From: an uncultured Alphaproteobacteria bacterium
Lineage (GTDB): Bacteria > Pseudomonadota > Alphaproteobacteria > RF32 > CAG-239
DNA: 45,210 nt
Assembly: GCA_900540425.1 (NCBI GenBank)
Contig: UQFU01000007.1
Coordinates: 1 to 45,210, forward strand
Direction of reading: 5' to 3'
How positions within the stretch are numbered: the first letter of the stretch is position 1; each line of letters starts with the position of its first letter. Shown piece by piece: positions 1 to 8,905 of the stretch. The notes under the pieces were generated by a model that saw only the letters and a program-made list of their open reading frames with translations, did no database searches and was not told the origin of the DNA. Both the position numbers and the translations under genes were made by a program.

Positions 1-79
1 GGCGTCCCCGCCCTCGGGCGCTGCCTGCGCTCCCGCCGTGCGGGTGCCTCGGGTACTGCCCGCGTCCAGGCCGAAGCAA
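1..79. other. GC-rich segment downstream of ftsI
   Basis: These 79 bases at the window edge are far richer in G and C than anything nearby and contain short self-complementary pieces such as CCCGCCGTGCGGG. They lie just past the ftsI stop codon, where many dcw clusters would continue into murE. No murE start is visible here. It may be an intergenic repeat element or the edge of a different sequence context. I cannot assign a function. Confidence 0.4.
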
Positions 80-1750
80 TCAGCGGCTGTAAGAAGCTTC
101 AATAATCCGTGTATTGCGCAGTTCGTCAAGATCATAGTTTGCTTTGAGATTAAGCTGCGGCGCAATCGCTTCAATAATTTTTCCTGCCGTCGGAACCGTA
201 TTCCAACCGGAAGTCACAAATCCCCAAGTTTCTTTGGTTGCTTTAGGCTCATCGAGCATCAGCAACAGGGCGTATTTGGGATTGGAAATCGGAAAGGCAG
301 AAACAAAAGTGGTGCGGACTTTCTTGTCAACATATTTTCCTTCCGCCGAAAGCTTATTGGCGGTTCCGGTTTTCCCGGCAACTTCATAACCTTTGACATT
401 GGCGCGCTTTCCGGAACCCTCAACCACCACCAGGCGCAGCAGTTTACGCATGGCTTGCGACGTATTGTAAGAAATTACCCGCCGCCCGTCATCGTTCTGC
501 TCTTTTTTTAGCAGAGTCGGTTCATGATAAAGGCCGCCGTTGATCATTGCCGAAAAAGCGGTAATGACATGCAGCGGCGTAACCGCCAAGCCATACCCGA
601 AAGCAACCGTTGCAATCGTCCCTTCGCCCCAACGCCGCGGTACCAGCGGTTTGCCTTTCTCGGGAACTTCAATCGGCAGCTCGTTAAAAAAGCCGATTTT
701 CCGCATAAATTCTTTTTGTTCGTCGCCGCCGGCCTTGAGTGCCATTCGGGCCGAACCGATATTGGAAGAATGAATCAAAATTTCCGGAACCGAAAGCCAG
801 CGGTTTTCGCCGCGATAGTCCTTAATGACGTTATATTTGAGTTTCAACGGCTGCGTTGCGTCAAAAGTGTCTGCGACTTTGACTTTGCCGCTTTCCAAAG
901 ACATTGCGGTGTTAAACACCTTTAAAACCGATCCCGGTTCGTAAACTCCTTTGGTCGCCATATTGAATTGCGCTTGCGAACTGGGATTTTGTGTGCGGTT
1001 GGGATCAAAATCAGGCAGCGAAACCATGGCTATGACTTCGCTGGTGTTAACGTCCATTAAAATTGCGGTAGCACCGTTGGCGCTGAATTTGCTGACGCCT
1101 TCGCGCAAAATTTCGCGAATTGTGTCCTGAACCCCAAGGTCAATAGAGAGCTTAAGCGGAATATCCGAATGTGTCAGACGCTCGTCAAGCTTGCGTTCAA
1201 TGCCCGATATTCCGGTGTTGTCGATGTTGGTATTGCCGATAACATGGGCAAACAGGTTTTTGTGCGGATAAATGCGTTTTTCGCCGTTTTCAAATTCCAG
1301 CCCCGGAATACCGAGATAATTAATTTGGTATTGCTGAGAAGGGGTGAGGTTACGTTTGATATATACAAAACTGCCCCGGCGTTTGAGTTTGGCCAAAATG
1401 TCTTCATAACGCAAATCGGGAAGAATCCGTGCCAGCTCAACGGCCGCCTTTTGCGGGTTTAACATTTTTTTGGGATTGGCAAACAAATTGACCGTGGGTA
1501 ACGAGGTGGCAATAATCGTCCCGTTACGGTCGACGATATCGGCGCGCTTAATCGGATTTTCCGGCATGACCTCCAGGTGCATGGCTTCTTCAATATTGCG
1601 GCTTCGGCCGAGATTCCCCGAGAGGCAGACGTCAAATAAGCGCAAGGCAATAACCAAATACACAAACATAAAGCCCATAATGGCAATCAGCACGCGAAAA
1701 CGGCAGGTCGAAAGCGGATCCTTCTCACAGGTCAGGTTCCTGAGAGCCAT
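80..1750 (-). CDS. ftsI: Peptidoglycan D,D-transpeptidase FtsI (PBP3)
   Basis: This is a class B penicillin-binding protein that cross-links septal peptidoglycan in the periplasm as part of the divisome. Numbered from the ATG at 1750, a single membrane anchor lies at about residues 18-38, followed by the dimerisation domain and a C-terminal transpeptidase domain. All three catalytic motifs are visible: S-V-L-K near residue 274 (after EPG), S-S-N near 329 and K-T-G-T near 460. The reading frame is open to a GTG at 1846. I prefer the ATG at 1750 because CGGGAGGAGC immediately precedes it and the anchor then sits at the usual distance from the N-terminus. It is the fourth gene of the operon after mraZ, rsmH and ftsL. 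Length (556 aa) is normal for the family. Confidence 0.95.
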   Translation of the reverse strand: MALRNLTCEKDPLSTCRFRVLIAIMGFMFVYLVIALRLFDVCLSGNLGRSRNIEEAMHLEVMPENPIKRADIVDRNGTIIATSLPTVNLFANPKKMLNPQKAAVELARILPDLRYEDILAKLKRRGSFVYIKRNLTPSQQYQINYLGIPGLEFENGEKRIYPHKNLFAHVIGNTNIDNTGISGIERKLDERLTHSDIPLKLSIDLGVQDTIREILREGVSKFSANGATAILMDVNTSEVIAMVSLPDFDPNRTQNPSSQAQFNMATKGVYEPGSVLKVFNTAMSLESGKVKVADTFDATQPLKLKYNVIKDYRGENRWLSVPEILIHSSNIGSARMALKAGGDEQKEFMRKIGFFNELPIEVPEKGKPLVPRRWGEGTIATVAFGYGLAVTPLHVITAFSAMINGGLYHEPTLLKKEQNDDGRRVISYNTSQAMRKLLRLVVVEGSGKRANVKGYEVAGKTGTANKLSAEGKYVDKKVRTTFVSAFPISNPKYALLLMLDEPKATKETWGFVTSGWNTVPTAGKIIEAIAPQLNLKANYDLDELRNTRIIEASYSR

Positions 1751-1879
1751 GCTCCTCCCGATTTTTATTTCTTGTCCGGGGAGATAAAAATTGTCCCTGT
1801 TCTCCCTGGAAAAATACTTTCCCCACATAATCCGCGCTTCTGCCACTATAATTTGTGTTGTTGTTTAGTTCTTTTTTAT

Positions 1880-2266
1880 CTAACGCTGAGCCTTGGCCAG
1901 CCGCTTAAGTTCTTTGTTGCGGGCTGCATAGTCGGAAATATTTTTCTGAGCCAGGCGCCGTTTGTCAGATTCGTTGTTCTCGTATTCGAATGGTACCTGA
2001 GAATAGTTAATAATTTGTTCAGCCCGAACCGGATTCAGCGAAATATGTTTTTCGGCAAGTTTGCGCAGCCGCGACGGAGAGTTCAAATGGCTCCATTCCG
2101 CCTGCAGAATATGAATAGTCTTAATATCGTCTTCGATGCCTTTGTTGATACTGACAAGGCGGTTTTCGAGGGTTTGAACCTGGTTTTTCATCACCAGCAG
2201 TCCCGAACCGAGCAGAAAAGTCAGCGTTACCCACAGGGCCAGGGTTGCAGATTTTGTACTATTCAT
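1880..2266 (-). CDS. ftsL: Cell division protein FtsL-like
   Basis: This is a short bitopic membrane protein between rsmH and ftsI, the usual place of ftsL, whose product bridges FtsB/FtsQ and the FtsWI synthase. One transmembrane segment lies at about residues 8-25, followed by a periplasmic coiled-coil-like stretch rich in L, N, E and K, and a segment (HLNSPSRLRKLAEKH) typical of the FtsL C-terminal part. The start at 2266 has AAAGGAAA eight bases upstream. An in-frame ATG at 2314 would overlap the end of rsmH by 17 bases and add 16 basic cytoplasmic residues, so that start is also possible. FtsL proteins are poorly conserved, so the call rests on topology plus gene order. Confidence 0.85.
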   Translation of the reverse strand: MNSTKSATLALWVTLTFLLGSGLLVMKNQVQTLENRLVSINKGIEDDIKTIHILQAEWSHLNSPSRLRKLAEKHISLNPVRAEQIINYSQVPFEYENNESDKRRLAQKNISDYAARNKELKRLAKAQR

Positions 2267-2297
2267 GTCACGTTTCCTTTCTGGTCTTCGTGTTTTG

Positions 2298-3221
2298 TTA
2301 CTTTTTGACGGCATATCTTAATTTTGCCGACCGCGAGCGTTTGTTGAGCCGCGTCTCTTCCTGAGACGGTTCAATTGCCTTTGAACAGCTGGCAAAGATA
2401 ATGTCGTCAGTTTCCTGAGGTTCCGGCATATAACGCGAAACATGGCTGTTTTTGCCGGATTTTTCTTTGAAATAAGACTTGACGATGCGGTCTTCAAGAG
2501 AATGAAAACTCACCACAACCAGGCGCCCGCCGGGAACAATCAGCCCGGCTGCTCCGTCCAGTCCTCTTTCCAGTTCGCCCAGTTCGTCGTTGACCGCAAT
2601 CCGCAAAGCCTGAAAAGTACGGGTTGCCGGATCAATGCCGACGGGCGTTTTGTGAATGACCGTATAAATGAGTTCGGCCAGTTCACGGGTTGTTTCTATC
2701 GGCTTAAGCTTGCGCGCGGCGGCAATTTTGGCCGCAATCTGCCGGGATTTGCGTTCTTCGCCGTATTTGTAGATCAGGTCTGCCAGTTCTTTTTCCGGCA
2801 TACGGTTGACAATGTCGGCGGCAGTAGCTCCGTTGCACGACATCCGCATATCGAGCGGCGCGTCTTTTGAAAAAGAAAAACCACGTTCCGCCTGATCTAA
2901 TTGCATGGAAGAAACCCCAATGTCAAAAACGGCGCCGTCGACCGCTTGTCCGACCAAACGGGAAAAATCGCCGAAACGCCCGGCCCGAAAATCAAAACGG
3001 TTGCCGTATTTCTGTCTGAATTCTTCCGCCCGGGATAAAACGTTGGGATCGCGGTCAAGCGCAATTACCCGACAGTCGGCGGCATCCAAAATCGCCTCGC
3101 TGTAACCGCCGTTTCCGAAAGTGGCATCAACATAAATTTTTCCGGCTTCGGGTTTGAGGCATTCCAACACTTCATGCAGCATGACCGGAAAATGTTTTTC
3201 ATACCCGCCGGGAATCATCAT
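2298..3221 (-). CDS. rsmH: 16S rRNA (cytosine1402-N4)-methyltransferase RsmH
   Basis: This is the SAM-dependent methyltransferase (formerly MraW) that modifies C1402 in the decoding centre of 16S rRNA. The N-terminus contains the family signature HFPVMLHEVLECL and the SAM-binding loop VDATFGNGGYS near residues 31-41. Later segments (DIGVSSMQLDQAERGFSF, TFQALRIAVNDEL, VVSFHSLEDRIVK) are characteristic of the family. The length of 307 aa is typical. The ATG overlaps the mraZ TGA by the ATGA arrangement, so the two genes are probably translationally coupled. A second ATG follows directly at codon 2. Confidence 0.97.
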   Translation of the reverse strand: MMIPGGYEKHFPVMLHEVLECLKPEAGKIYVDATFGNGGYSEAILDAADCRVIALDRDPNVLSRAEEFRQKYGNRFDFRAGRFGDFSRLVGQAVDGAVFDIGVSSMQLDQAERGFSFSKDAPLDMRMSCNGATAADIVNRMPEKELADLIYKYGEERKSRQIAAKIAAARKLKPIETTRELAELIYTVIHKTPVGIDPATRTFQALRIAVNDELGELERGLDGAAGLIVPGGRLVVVSFHSLEDRIVKSYFKEKSGKNSHVSRYMPEPQETDDIIFASCSKAIEPSQEETRLNKRSRSAKLRYAVKK

Positions 3222-3691
3222 TTGTTCTCCTCTGATGAAACCGGACGCAAAACCGGACGTTTTTTGAGAATTTCGGCACGGATGCGGGCTTCTTCTTTTT
3301 CCCAGTTCTCGGGACTCCAGATTTGAAACTTGCGCCCTTTGCCGACAAATACGGCGCTGTCGGCAATGCCGGCATGTTTGAGCAGCTTTTCCGAAAGGCC
3401 GATGCGCCCGGTGCTGTCAAAAGGAAAACGTTTGGCGTCGCCGAATATCAAATTGGTCAGATCATCTTGGGTTTGGGAGAAAAAATCGGTGGAAGTCTCA
3501 ATTTCGGTGGCCAGCTTGTCGAGCAAATCTTCCAGACAGCCTTCAATGCAAGGGGAGGTCAGGCTGCGATAACAAACAATTTCGCTTGACGTTTCTTTAA
3601 CAATTGCGCGGTAATCTGAAGGCAGGGAAACACGCCCTTTGGCGTCTACCTTGTTGATTATTGTATCCATAAAGAGAAAAGTTTTTCTCAT
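3218..3691 (-). CDS. mraZ: Transcriptional regulator MraZ
   Basis: MraZ is the AbrB-fold (SpoVT/AbrB-like) DNA-binding protein that heads dcw clusters and represses them. The N-terminal motif VDAKGRVSLPSDYR and a second copy of the fold, FDSTGRIGLSEKLLKHAGI, give the two-domain layout of the family. The frame is open up to 3871. I place the start at 3691 because AGGGGGCAAA precedes it and because the extra 60 residues upstream look like untranslated leader. The protein is then 157 aa, close to family length. Three TGGGA repeats with a 10-bp period lie just upstream and are the expected target of the protein itself, which implies autoregulation. Confidence 0.93.
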   Translation of the reverse strand: MRKTFLFMDTIINKVDAKGRVSLPSDYRAIVKETSSEIVCYRSLTSPCIEGCLEDLLDKLATEIETSTDFFSQTQDDLTNLIFGDAKRFPFDSTGRIGLSEKLLKHAGIADSAVFVGKGRKFQIWSPENWEKEEARIRAEILKKRPVLRPVSSEENK

Positions 3692-3720
3692 TTTGCCCCC
3701 TATAGCACCACCGTTGTTTA

Positions 3721-3755
3721 TGGTATAACATGGGATTTTATGGGATGCAATGGGA
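3721..3755 (-). promoter_or_regulatory. MraZ boxes over the mraZ promoter
   Basis: On the plus strand TGGGA occurs at 3731-3735, 3741-3745 and 3751-3755, with a degenerate TGGTA at 3721-3725, an exact 10-bp period. MraZ is known to bind direct TGGGN repeats separated by 5 bp upstream of its own operon, so this is a confident operator. On the minus strand a plausible promoter is embedded in the repeats: TTGCAT (3750-3745), a 17-bp gap and TATACC (3727-3722). Binding would then block RNA polymerase directly. A second TATAAT at 3821-3816 lies farther upstream without a clear -35. Confidence 0.85.
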
Positions 3756-3900
3756 AAATTTAGTAATTTATAAACTTTTTTGCACCATTGCAATATATGG
3801 TATATGGCGTTTAAGATTATACAATATGTAGATTCCCGACTTTGCGCCGTGTGGATAATTATTTCTTGCAATTAAATAAATTAACCGTTACAGTACATTC

Positions 3901-4304
3901 CGGGTGGCCGGATAGCTGCGCCGCGGAAAGGAAAATCCGAGGGTGAGGAAAGTCCGGGCTTCAAGGGAACAAAGCACCAGATAACGTCTGGCTGAGGAAA
4001 CTCAAGGGAAAGTGCCGCAGAAAATTACCGCCTTTCTATATGGGAGGTAAGGTTGAAAAGGCGAGGTAAGAGCTCACCGCGGAGATGGTAACATCGCCGG
4101 CCGGGTAAACCCTGCTTGAAGCAAGACCAAGTTAGGACGGATTTCAGCAATGGAGTTCAGATTAGGAGGGTTCCCACTCCTTCCAGAGGTAGGTCGCACC
4201 GAGCCGGATTGTGAAATCCGGCCCAGATGAATAGCTATCGTCATAAATCTTTGCCTCCGGGTAAAGCAAATATGATACAGAACCCGGCTTATAGGCTGCC
4301 CATT
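3901..4304 (+). ncRNA. rnpB: RNase P RNA, class A
   Basis: This is the catalytic RNA of RNase P, which removes 5' leaders from tRNA precursors. Universal regions are visible: GAGGAAAGTCCGGGCTTC near 3942, GGTAAGAGCTCACCGC near 4065, AAACCCTGCTTGAAGCAAG near 4107, and AGATGAATAGCT followed by ACAGAACCCGGCTTATAG near 4224 and 4277. The ends are set by the P1 helix, where GGGTGGCC (3902-3909) pairs with GGCTGCCC (4294-4301) over 8 bp including two G-U pairs. A run of T follows at about 4303-4310 and probably terminates it. It is divergent from mraZ. The roughly 260 bases between it and opgH hold no gene that I can recognise. Confidence 0.97.
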
Positions 4305-4569
4305 TTTTTTACCTGAAATTTGTCTTTTTGTTCCAGTATCTCTCAGCCTCTCCGCTAACCGAAAGGTATTGCAACGCCTTTCGCTTGAATGATAAAACAT
4401 AAATTCTCGTTTTTCATTTCTTTTTTTATCATACAAAGGATCTACAAATTTTCTTCTTTCTTGTCATGACAGACAAGAGGAAACAGAAATAAAAAAGGCA
4501 GATTGACTGCATTCATAAGCCGAGATAGTGCACATTATAAGCAACGCACTTTCAAGCTCTCCCGTCCTT

Positions 4570-6627
4570 TCAGCAGCAAACCCGCCGCGCACCTGCCGAG
4601 CAGGTCATTGCCAGATTAGCTTTGCGCAGAATGTCCGGACTGTAGAGCAGAGCGATTTCTTCATCCTTTGACAACTCAAGCTTCAACTGATGATTAATAA
4701 AATTTTCCAGCTTGATTTGAGCCATTTCCAGAGCCTTGTTACTGAATTCCGGTGTCGGACCGTTTACCGGGAGCATCAGAATATGCAATGCGTTCAAACG
4801 GCTGTCCGCAACAACGGCTTCAATATTGCAGCTGTATACCGGAACTTGTTGCAGTTGCAGCAGATAGGACTTGGCTTCCTGTAAAATTTCCGGAATTTGA
4901 ATTTCTTCGGGAATAATGAAAAATTTATGCCGCCGGGCGCCAATACCGGAAGTCTCACGGGAAGAAAACATCGAAATCGGAATTGAAAGCATCAGCCCGA
5001 CCGTAATCGGAAGCATCCACCAGAACAGGGAATGGGCATATCTCCAAACAATAACCGTGGTTGCCAGCCCCAATGCCGTGTGCCAAAAATGGCGTTGCAA
5101 GGCCTGCCGGAACGGCGTACCCGATTCTTCACGGTTTTGCGTGTTCCAACCGGCATCAATCCCGGCAAAAATATCAAATACGAACTTGCTCTGAAACATC
5201 ATCATAATCGGTGCTGACAAGGCGCTGAAAACGATTTCTGCCAAAACGCTTTTGACTGCCCCGAAAAAACCGCCGATGTCCTGGCCCCTGTTTTCTTTAA
5301 GATAAATGATCAAGCCCAGGAATTTTGGAAAAATCAACATGAACATTGAAAGGATAAACAAAGCGATAGTCCCGATTTTATCAAAAATCGGCCAGGTCGG
5401 GAATAACGTGTAAGACTGAGGAAAATATGCCGGTGGAAAAATTTCCCGCCCCAATGCGGTCATCAGCCCCACCAACAGGAAACTCAGCCAAATCGGCGAT
5501 GACAGATAAGACATGATGCCGATAATGAAATGAACGCGGCTTACCGGATGCAGCCCCTTGGATATCAAAACCTTAATATGCTGCATGTTTCCCTGACACC
5601 AGCGGCGGTCGCGAAGGGCAAAATCAATCATCGTCGGCGGGCATTCTTCGTAACTTCCTTTCAATTCCGGCAGCAGCCAGGCCGACCACCCGCCGCGCCG
5701 AATGAGCGCCGCCTCGACAAAGTCATGGCTGAGAATGTGTCCGCCAAACGGTGCCCGTCCGCTCAAAACCGGCAATTTGCAACATTCCATAAACGCTTTG
5801 ACGCGGATTATGGCATTATGCCCCCAGTAATTGCTGTCGCCGACCTGCCAATAGGCCAGCCCGGCTGAAACAATCGGTCCGTAAACTTTGCCGGCAAATT
5901 GCTGAATGCGGGCAAACAGCGAATTGCGGTTAATGCACATCGGCGGAGCTTGAATAATTCCGGTTTCCGGATTGGCTTCCATCAGCCGGGCCATTGTCAG
6001 CATTGTTTTTCCTGCCAGCAGGCTGTCTGCGTCCAAAACAATCATAAAATCGTATTTTGCGCCCCATTTGCTGCAAAAATCTTCAATATTGCCGCTTTTT
6101 CGTGCTGTGTTTTTAGCGCGCCGCCGATAATAAAGATTAATGTCGGGTGACATCATCTGCCGAGCCTCCAGCCAAATCCGTTCTTCTTCAATCCAAACTT
6201 CCGGATTGGTCGTATCGCTCAATACAAAGATGTCAAAAGACTTTTCCTGACCGGTTTTTTTCAAATCCTGAGCCATCGCCAGCAGGTTAGCAAACACGTT
6301 GACTGGAGACTCGTTATAAACCGGCATCAAAATTGCCGTCCGGGTTGAAAGGTCGGTTGTCTCGTCCGGCCAATGAATTCCCGGAACATTGCGTTTGCGC
6401 AAAAGTTCAAAAAAGCCAAAAATGCTGGACCAGAAAAACAGAGCAATCCAGGCAAACGTCAGCATAAACAGAATAATCATCAAAAGCTGGGTAAATACGG
6501 TGGAATCACTGGGAATAACCGTAATCCACTTCAGCGTTGCCAATAATGTGCTGATAATCATCAGCCCGAAAACGACAACTCTTCTCCGGCGGATTTGTTT
6601 CGGGGAAATAGGGATAAACTTCTGCAT
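4570..6627 (-). CDS. opgH: Glucans biosynthesis glucosyltransferase H (OpgH/MdoH)
   Basis: This is an inner-membrane family 2 glucosyltransferase that makes and exports the linear beta-1,2-glucan backbone of osmoregulated periplasmic glucans, normally with OpgG. Two N-terminal membrane segments (about 18-38 and 45-70) precede the cytoplasmic GT2 domain with TAILMPVYNE near 97-106, a D-A-D motif at 199-201, SHDF at 300-303 and RRWCQGN near 341-347, the QxxRW-type acceptor motif. Several membrane segments follow to about residue 550. At 685 aa it lacks the long N-terminal extension of the enterobacterial enzyme (about 850 aa). AAGGAA lies 8 bases before the ATG. It is the last gene of the operon with opgG and a small unknown gene. 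Confidence 0.95.
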   Translation of the reverse strand: MQKFIPISPKQIRRRRVVVFGLMIISTLLATLKWITVIPSDSTVFTQLLMIILFMLTFAWIALFFWSSIFGFFELLRKRNVPGIHWPDETTDLSTRTAILMPVYNESPVNVFANLLAMAQDLKKTGQEKSFDIFVLSDTTNPEVWIEEERIWLEARQMMSPDINLYYRRRAKNTARKSGNIEDFCSKWGAKYDFMIVLDADSLLAGKTMLTMARLMEANPETGIIQAPPMCINRNSLFARIQQFAGKVYGPIVSAGLAYWQVGDSNYWGHNAIIRVKAFMECCKLPVLSGRAPFGGHILSHDFVEAALIRRGGWSAWLLPELKGSYEECPPTMIDFALRDRRWCQGNMQHIKVLISKGLHPVSRVHFIIGIMSYLSSPIWLSFLLVGLMTALGREIFPPAYFPQSYTLFPTWPIFDKIGTIALFILSMFMLIFPKFLGLIIYLKENRGQDIGGFFGAVKSVLAEIVFSALSAPIMMMFQSKFVFDIFAGIDAGWNTQNREESGTPFRQALQRHFWHTALGLATTVIVWRYAHSLFWWMLPITVGLMLSIPISMFSSRETSGIGARRHKFFIIPEEIQIPEILQEAKSYLLQLQQVPVYSCNIEAVVADSRLNALHILMLPVNGPTPEFSNKALEMAQIKLENFINHQLKLELSKDEEIALLYSPDILRKANLAMTCSAGARRVCC

Positions 6628-6633
6628 GACAAA

Positions 6634-7083
6634 CTATTCCTTGGTTGGACGGTGAAACAGTTTATGGAAAAAACGGGACGGCTGCGGTGTTTCAATCTTT
6701 TGCAGTGCCATGTCAGAAAAACAATATCCAGGCGCTGTTTCAAAAGCAGCCAGTCGCATTTGCTCGCTCAAGCCGTCCGGCAGCCGATGATTTTTCAGAG
6801 CCGTTTCCGTGCATTTTACAGCACCGTTGCAAAGCAGGAAAACCAGCTTGAACTGCGCCAACAACTGTTCGGGCGGCAAAACCGAATGCGGAAAAACCGA
6901 CTGTGCCAGCAGCAAAACCTGCTTGTCAATAAAAGCAATCAGCTCGTCCCCATCTTTGGGGATACTGCCAAAACGTTCGTCAATAAGGCGGGTTAATGAC
7001 GGCAGTTGCTTTTCGGTAAAGCCCAAATTCATAAAATAGGCTCTGATAATGTCATCGCCGCTCTGAATTTTTAAGGTAACCAT
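6634..7083 (-). CDS. Unknown protein between opgG and opgH
   Basis: I do not recognise this 149-residue protein. It overlaps the end of opgG by 13 bases and ends 6 bases before opgH, so it is clearly part of the glucan operon. The start at 7083 is supported by GGAG seven bases upstream. An in-frame TTG at 7095 has no such support. The sequence looks soluble and mostly helical, with three cysteines in the C-terminal half, no signal peptide and no strong membrane segment. It may be a cytoplasmic accessory of the OpgH synthase, but only its position supports that. Confidence 0.8.
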   Translation of the reverse strand: MVTLKIQSGDDIIRAYFMNLGFTEKQLPSLTRLIDERFGSIPKDGDELIAFIDKQVLLLAQSVFPHSVLPPEQLLAQFKLVFLLCNGAVKCTETALKNHRLPDGLSEQMRLAAFETAPGYCFSDMALQKIETPQPSRFFHKLFHRPTKE

Positions 7084-8657
7084 TGATAACTCCAAACTTC
7101 TGAAATCGCTTTTCCTTTTTTGACAATTGAAATCCTGAGTTCCGAAGTTTTGCCGTTTGGTTCAAAATCCACATAAGCCGTAACCCCTCTAGTCAAAGGG
7201 TTATAAACCAAATGTTTGCCGACGATTTTTCCTTCGCTGGCAGATGCATCAATGGTGGCAATGCCTTTTTCAACTTCAGATTTCATATTGAGAATGTCAA
7301 AATCAATGGCAAATTTGCGCTTGTTTGTTTCCAGCATCCCCGATACGCCGCCGATTCCGGTATAAGTGGCCGTTATCGACCCCGGATGTTTTTCAACCGG
7401 AAAATCATTAAACCAATAGAGTTTGTATTTGTACGAAAGCTCTTCGCTCGGCTCCGGCGATTTTTTGGGAACCCAGTAGGCGACGACATTATCGTGAATT
7501 TCCTGAACCGAAGGGATTTCAACCAGTTCAACGCTTCCTTTGCCCCAGTCGCCTGTCGGCTCAACCCAAACGCTCGGACGTTGTTCATAATGAGCCTCAA
7601 AATCCAGATAATGCTCCGGATTCTTGTCCCGCTGCAACAGGCCGAACCCTTTGGGATTATTGTCCACAAAGGAACTGATGCGCAGATATTTGGAATTGTC
7701 CAACGGGCGCCACAGCCACTCGCCGGCACCGTTTTGAATCAACAGCCCGTCGCTGTCATGAACTTCTGGCCGATGGTCGTCAAACCTGTTTTTGGTGTTT
7801 TCTCCAAACAAAAACATGGAAGTCAGCGGTGCAATCCCCAGCTTGTTGATTTTTTTGCGCGGATACAGCAGGCTTTCCACATTCATAACGGTTGTTTTGC
7901 CGGGTGTTACCACAAATTTATAAGCGCCGGCAATACTTGGGCTGTCAAGGAGAGCATAAATGGTTACCGAATCGGCTCGCCGGGTCGGACGTTCGATCCA
8001 GAATTCCCTGAAAATCGGAAATTCTTCACCGGTTTGTACTGCTGTGTCAATCGCCAGCCCGCGGGCGGAAATGCCGTATTTCTGGTCCTGTGCCAAAGCA
8101 CGGAAATAACTGGCTCCCAAAAAGGAAATCAGTTCATCGTAATAACTGGAAGTGTTAAGCGGCGTATGCAGCCGAAAACCGGCATATCCGATGTTTTTGA
8201 ACTCTTCGGTGTTAAATTTGTTCTTGCCGTAATCAAAGTAGTTGGAAGAATATTTAATCGGCCGGGTTTTGCCGTTGATAACCTCGTTAATCGGTACCGA
8301 AACCTGAAACAACGAACCCAAATGGAAAAATTGAATCTCAAACGGCAGTTTTTTTCCAAACCACGGGCCGTTGTCCCTGGCAAAACGGATGTCCCGGTGC
8401 TGGTCGTAATCAAGCTTTTTCAGGCTCTCCGGAAGCGTTTCTGCCGGAGCGACATAAGCGCTTTGAGAAAGTTTGCGTGCCATCTCGGATAATTTTTGAA
8501 AACTGAACTCTTCGCCGTCAATCGTCAGCGTTTGTGTCATCTCCTGGCGCAGATATTCCTGATAGGCCTGCCAAGCCTTGTATCCGCCGTAACATACGGT
8601 CGCAATAATCAGGAAAAATAAAATTAACTTAGTGATTTTTGCAAATTTTTTCTTCAT
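7071..8657 (-). CDS. opgG: Glucans biosynthesis protein G (OpgG/MdoG)
   Basis: This is the periplasmic protein that structures or branches osmoregulated periplasmic glucans as they leave OpgH. An N-terminal hydrophobic segment (about residues 11-27) is a signal peptide or anchor. The beta-sandwich body carries family features such as YDQHRDIRFARDNGPWF near 80-99, GYAGFRLHTPLN, FLGASYFRAL and YGISARGLAIDTA. The C-terminal immunoglobulin-like part includes SVELVEIPS and VAYWVPKK. The length of 528 aa matches OpgG of other proteobacteria. It is the first gene of the operon opgG-unknown-opgH and is divergent from a LysR-type gene. Confidence 0.95.
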   Translation of the reverse strand: MKKKFAKITKLILFFLIIATVCYGGYKAWQAYQEYLRQEMTQTLTIDGEEFSFQKLSEMARKLSQSAYVAPAETLPESLKKLDYDQHRDIRFARDNGPWFGKKLPFEIQFFHLGSLFQVSVPINEVINGKTRPIKYSSNYFDYGKNKFNTEEFKNIGYAGFRLHTPLNTSSYYDELISFLGASYFRALAQDQKYGISARGLAIDTAVQTGEEFPIFREFWIERPTRRADSVTIYALLDSPSIAGAYKFVVTPGKTTVMNVESLLYPRKKINKLGIAPLTSMFLFGENTKNRFDDHRPEVHDSDGLLIQNGAGEWLWRPLDNSKYLRISSFVDNNPKGFGLLQRDKNPEHYLDFEAHYEQRPSVWVEPTGDWGKGSVELVEIPSVQEIHDNVVAYWVPKKSPEPSEELSYKYKLYWFNDFPVEKHPGSITATYTGIGGVSGMLETNKRKFAIDFDILNMKSEVEKGIATIDASASEGKIVGKHLVYNPLTRGVTAYVDFEPNGKTSELRISIVKKGKAISEVWSYQWLP

Positions 8658-8905
8658 ATCTAACCTGTTGGGATTGAGTCGCTTTAACTAACCTAATACA
8701 GAGCAGATTGCCCCAAAAGTCAAGGCAAAACCGTCAGCGTCGGTTTTTAATGGATAATTTATAATGTAAATGGAAAACACAACAAAATATTAAATGTTGC
8801 CAAACCTTAAATAAAAGAGTACAACAAACATACAACAAAAAATTACGGGAAGTCCCGCCTTAAAACCGGACTTGTAAATATGCCCGATGAAATGTGGATT
8901 ATTTT

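Noticed and set aside
3692..3871. N-terminal extension of MraZ by 60 residues
   Set aside because: The frame is open but the region contains the MraZ boxes and promoter, and the family start is matched by the ATG at 3691 with a good ribosome site.
7212..8492. A 426-codon open frame antisense to opgG
   Set aside because: It lies wholly opposite a clearly recognised OpgG gene, has no ribosome site and its protein resembles no family. Long antisense openness is a by-product of codon bias here.
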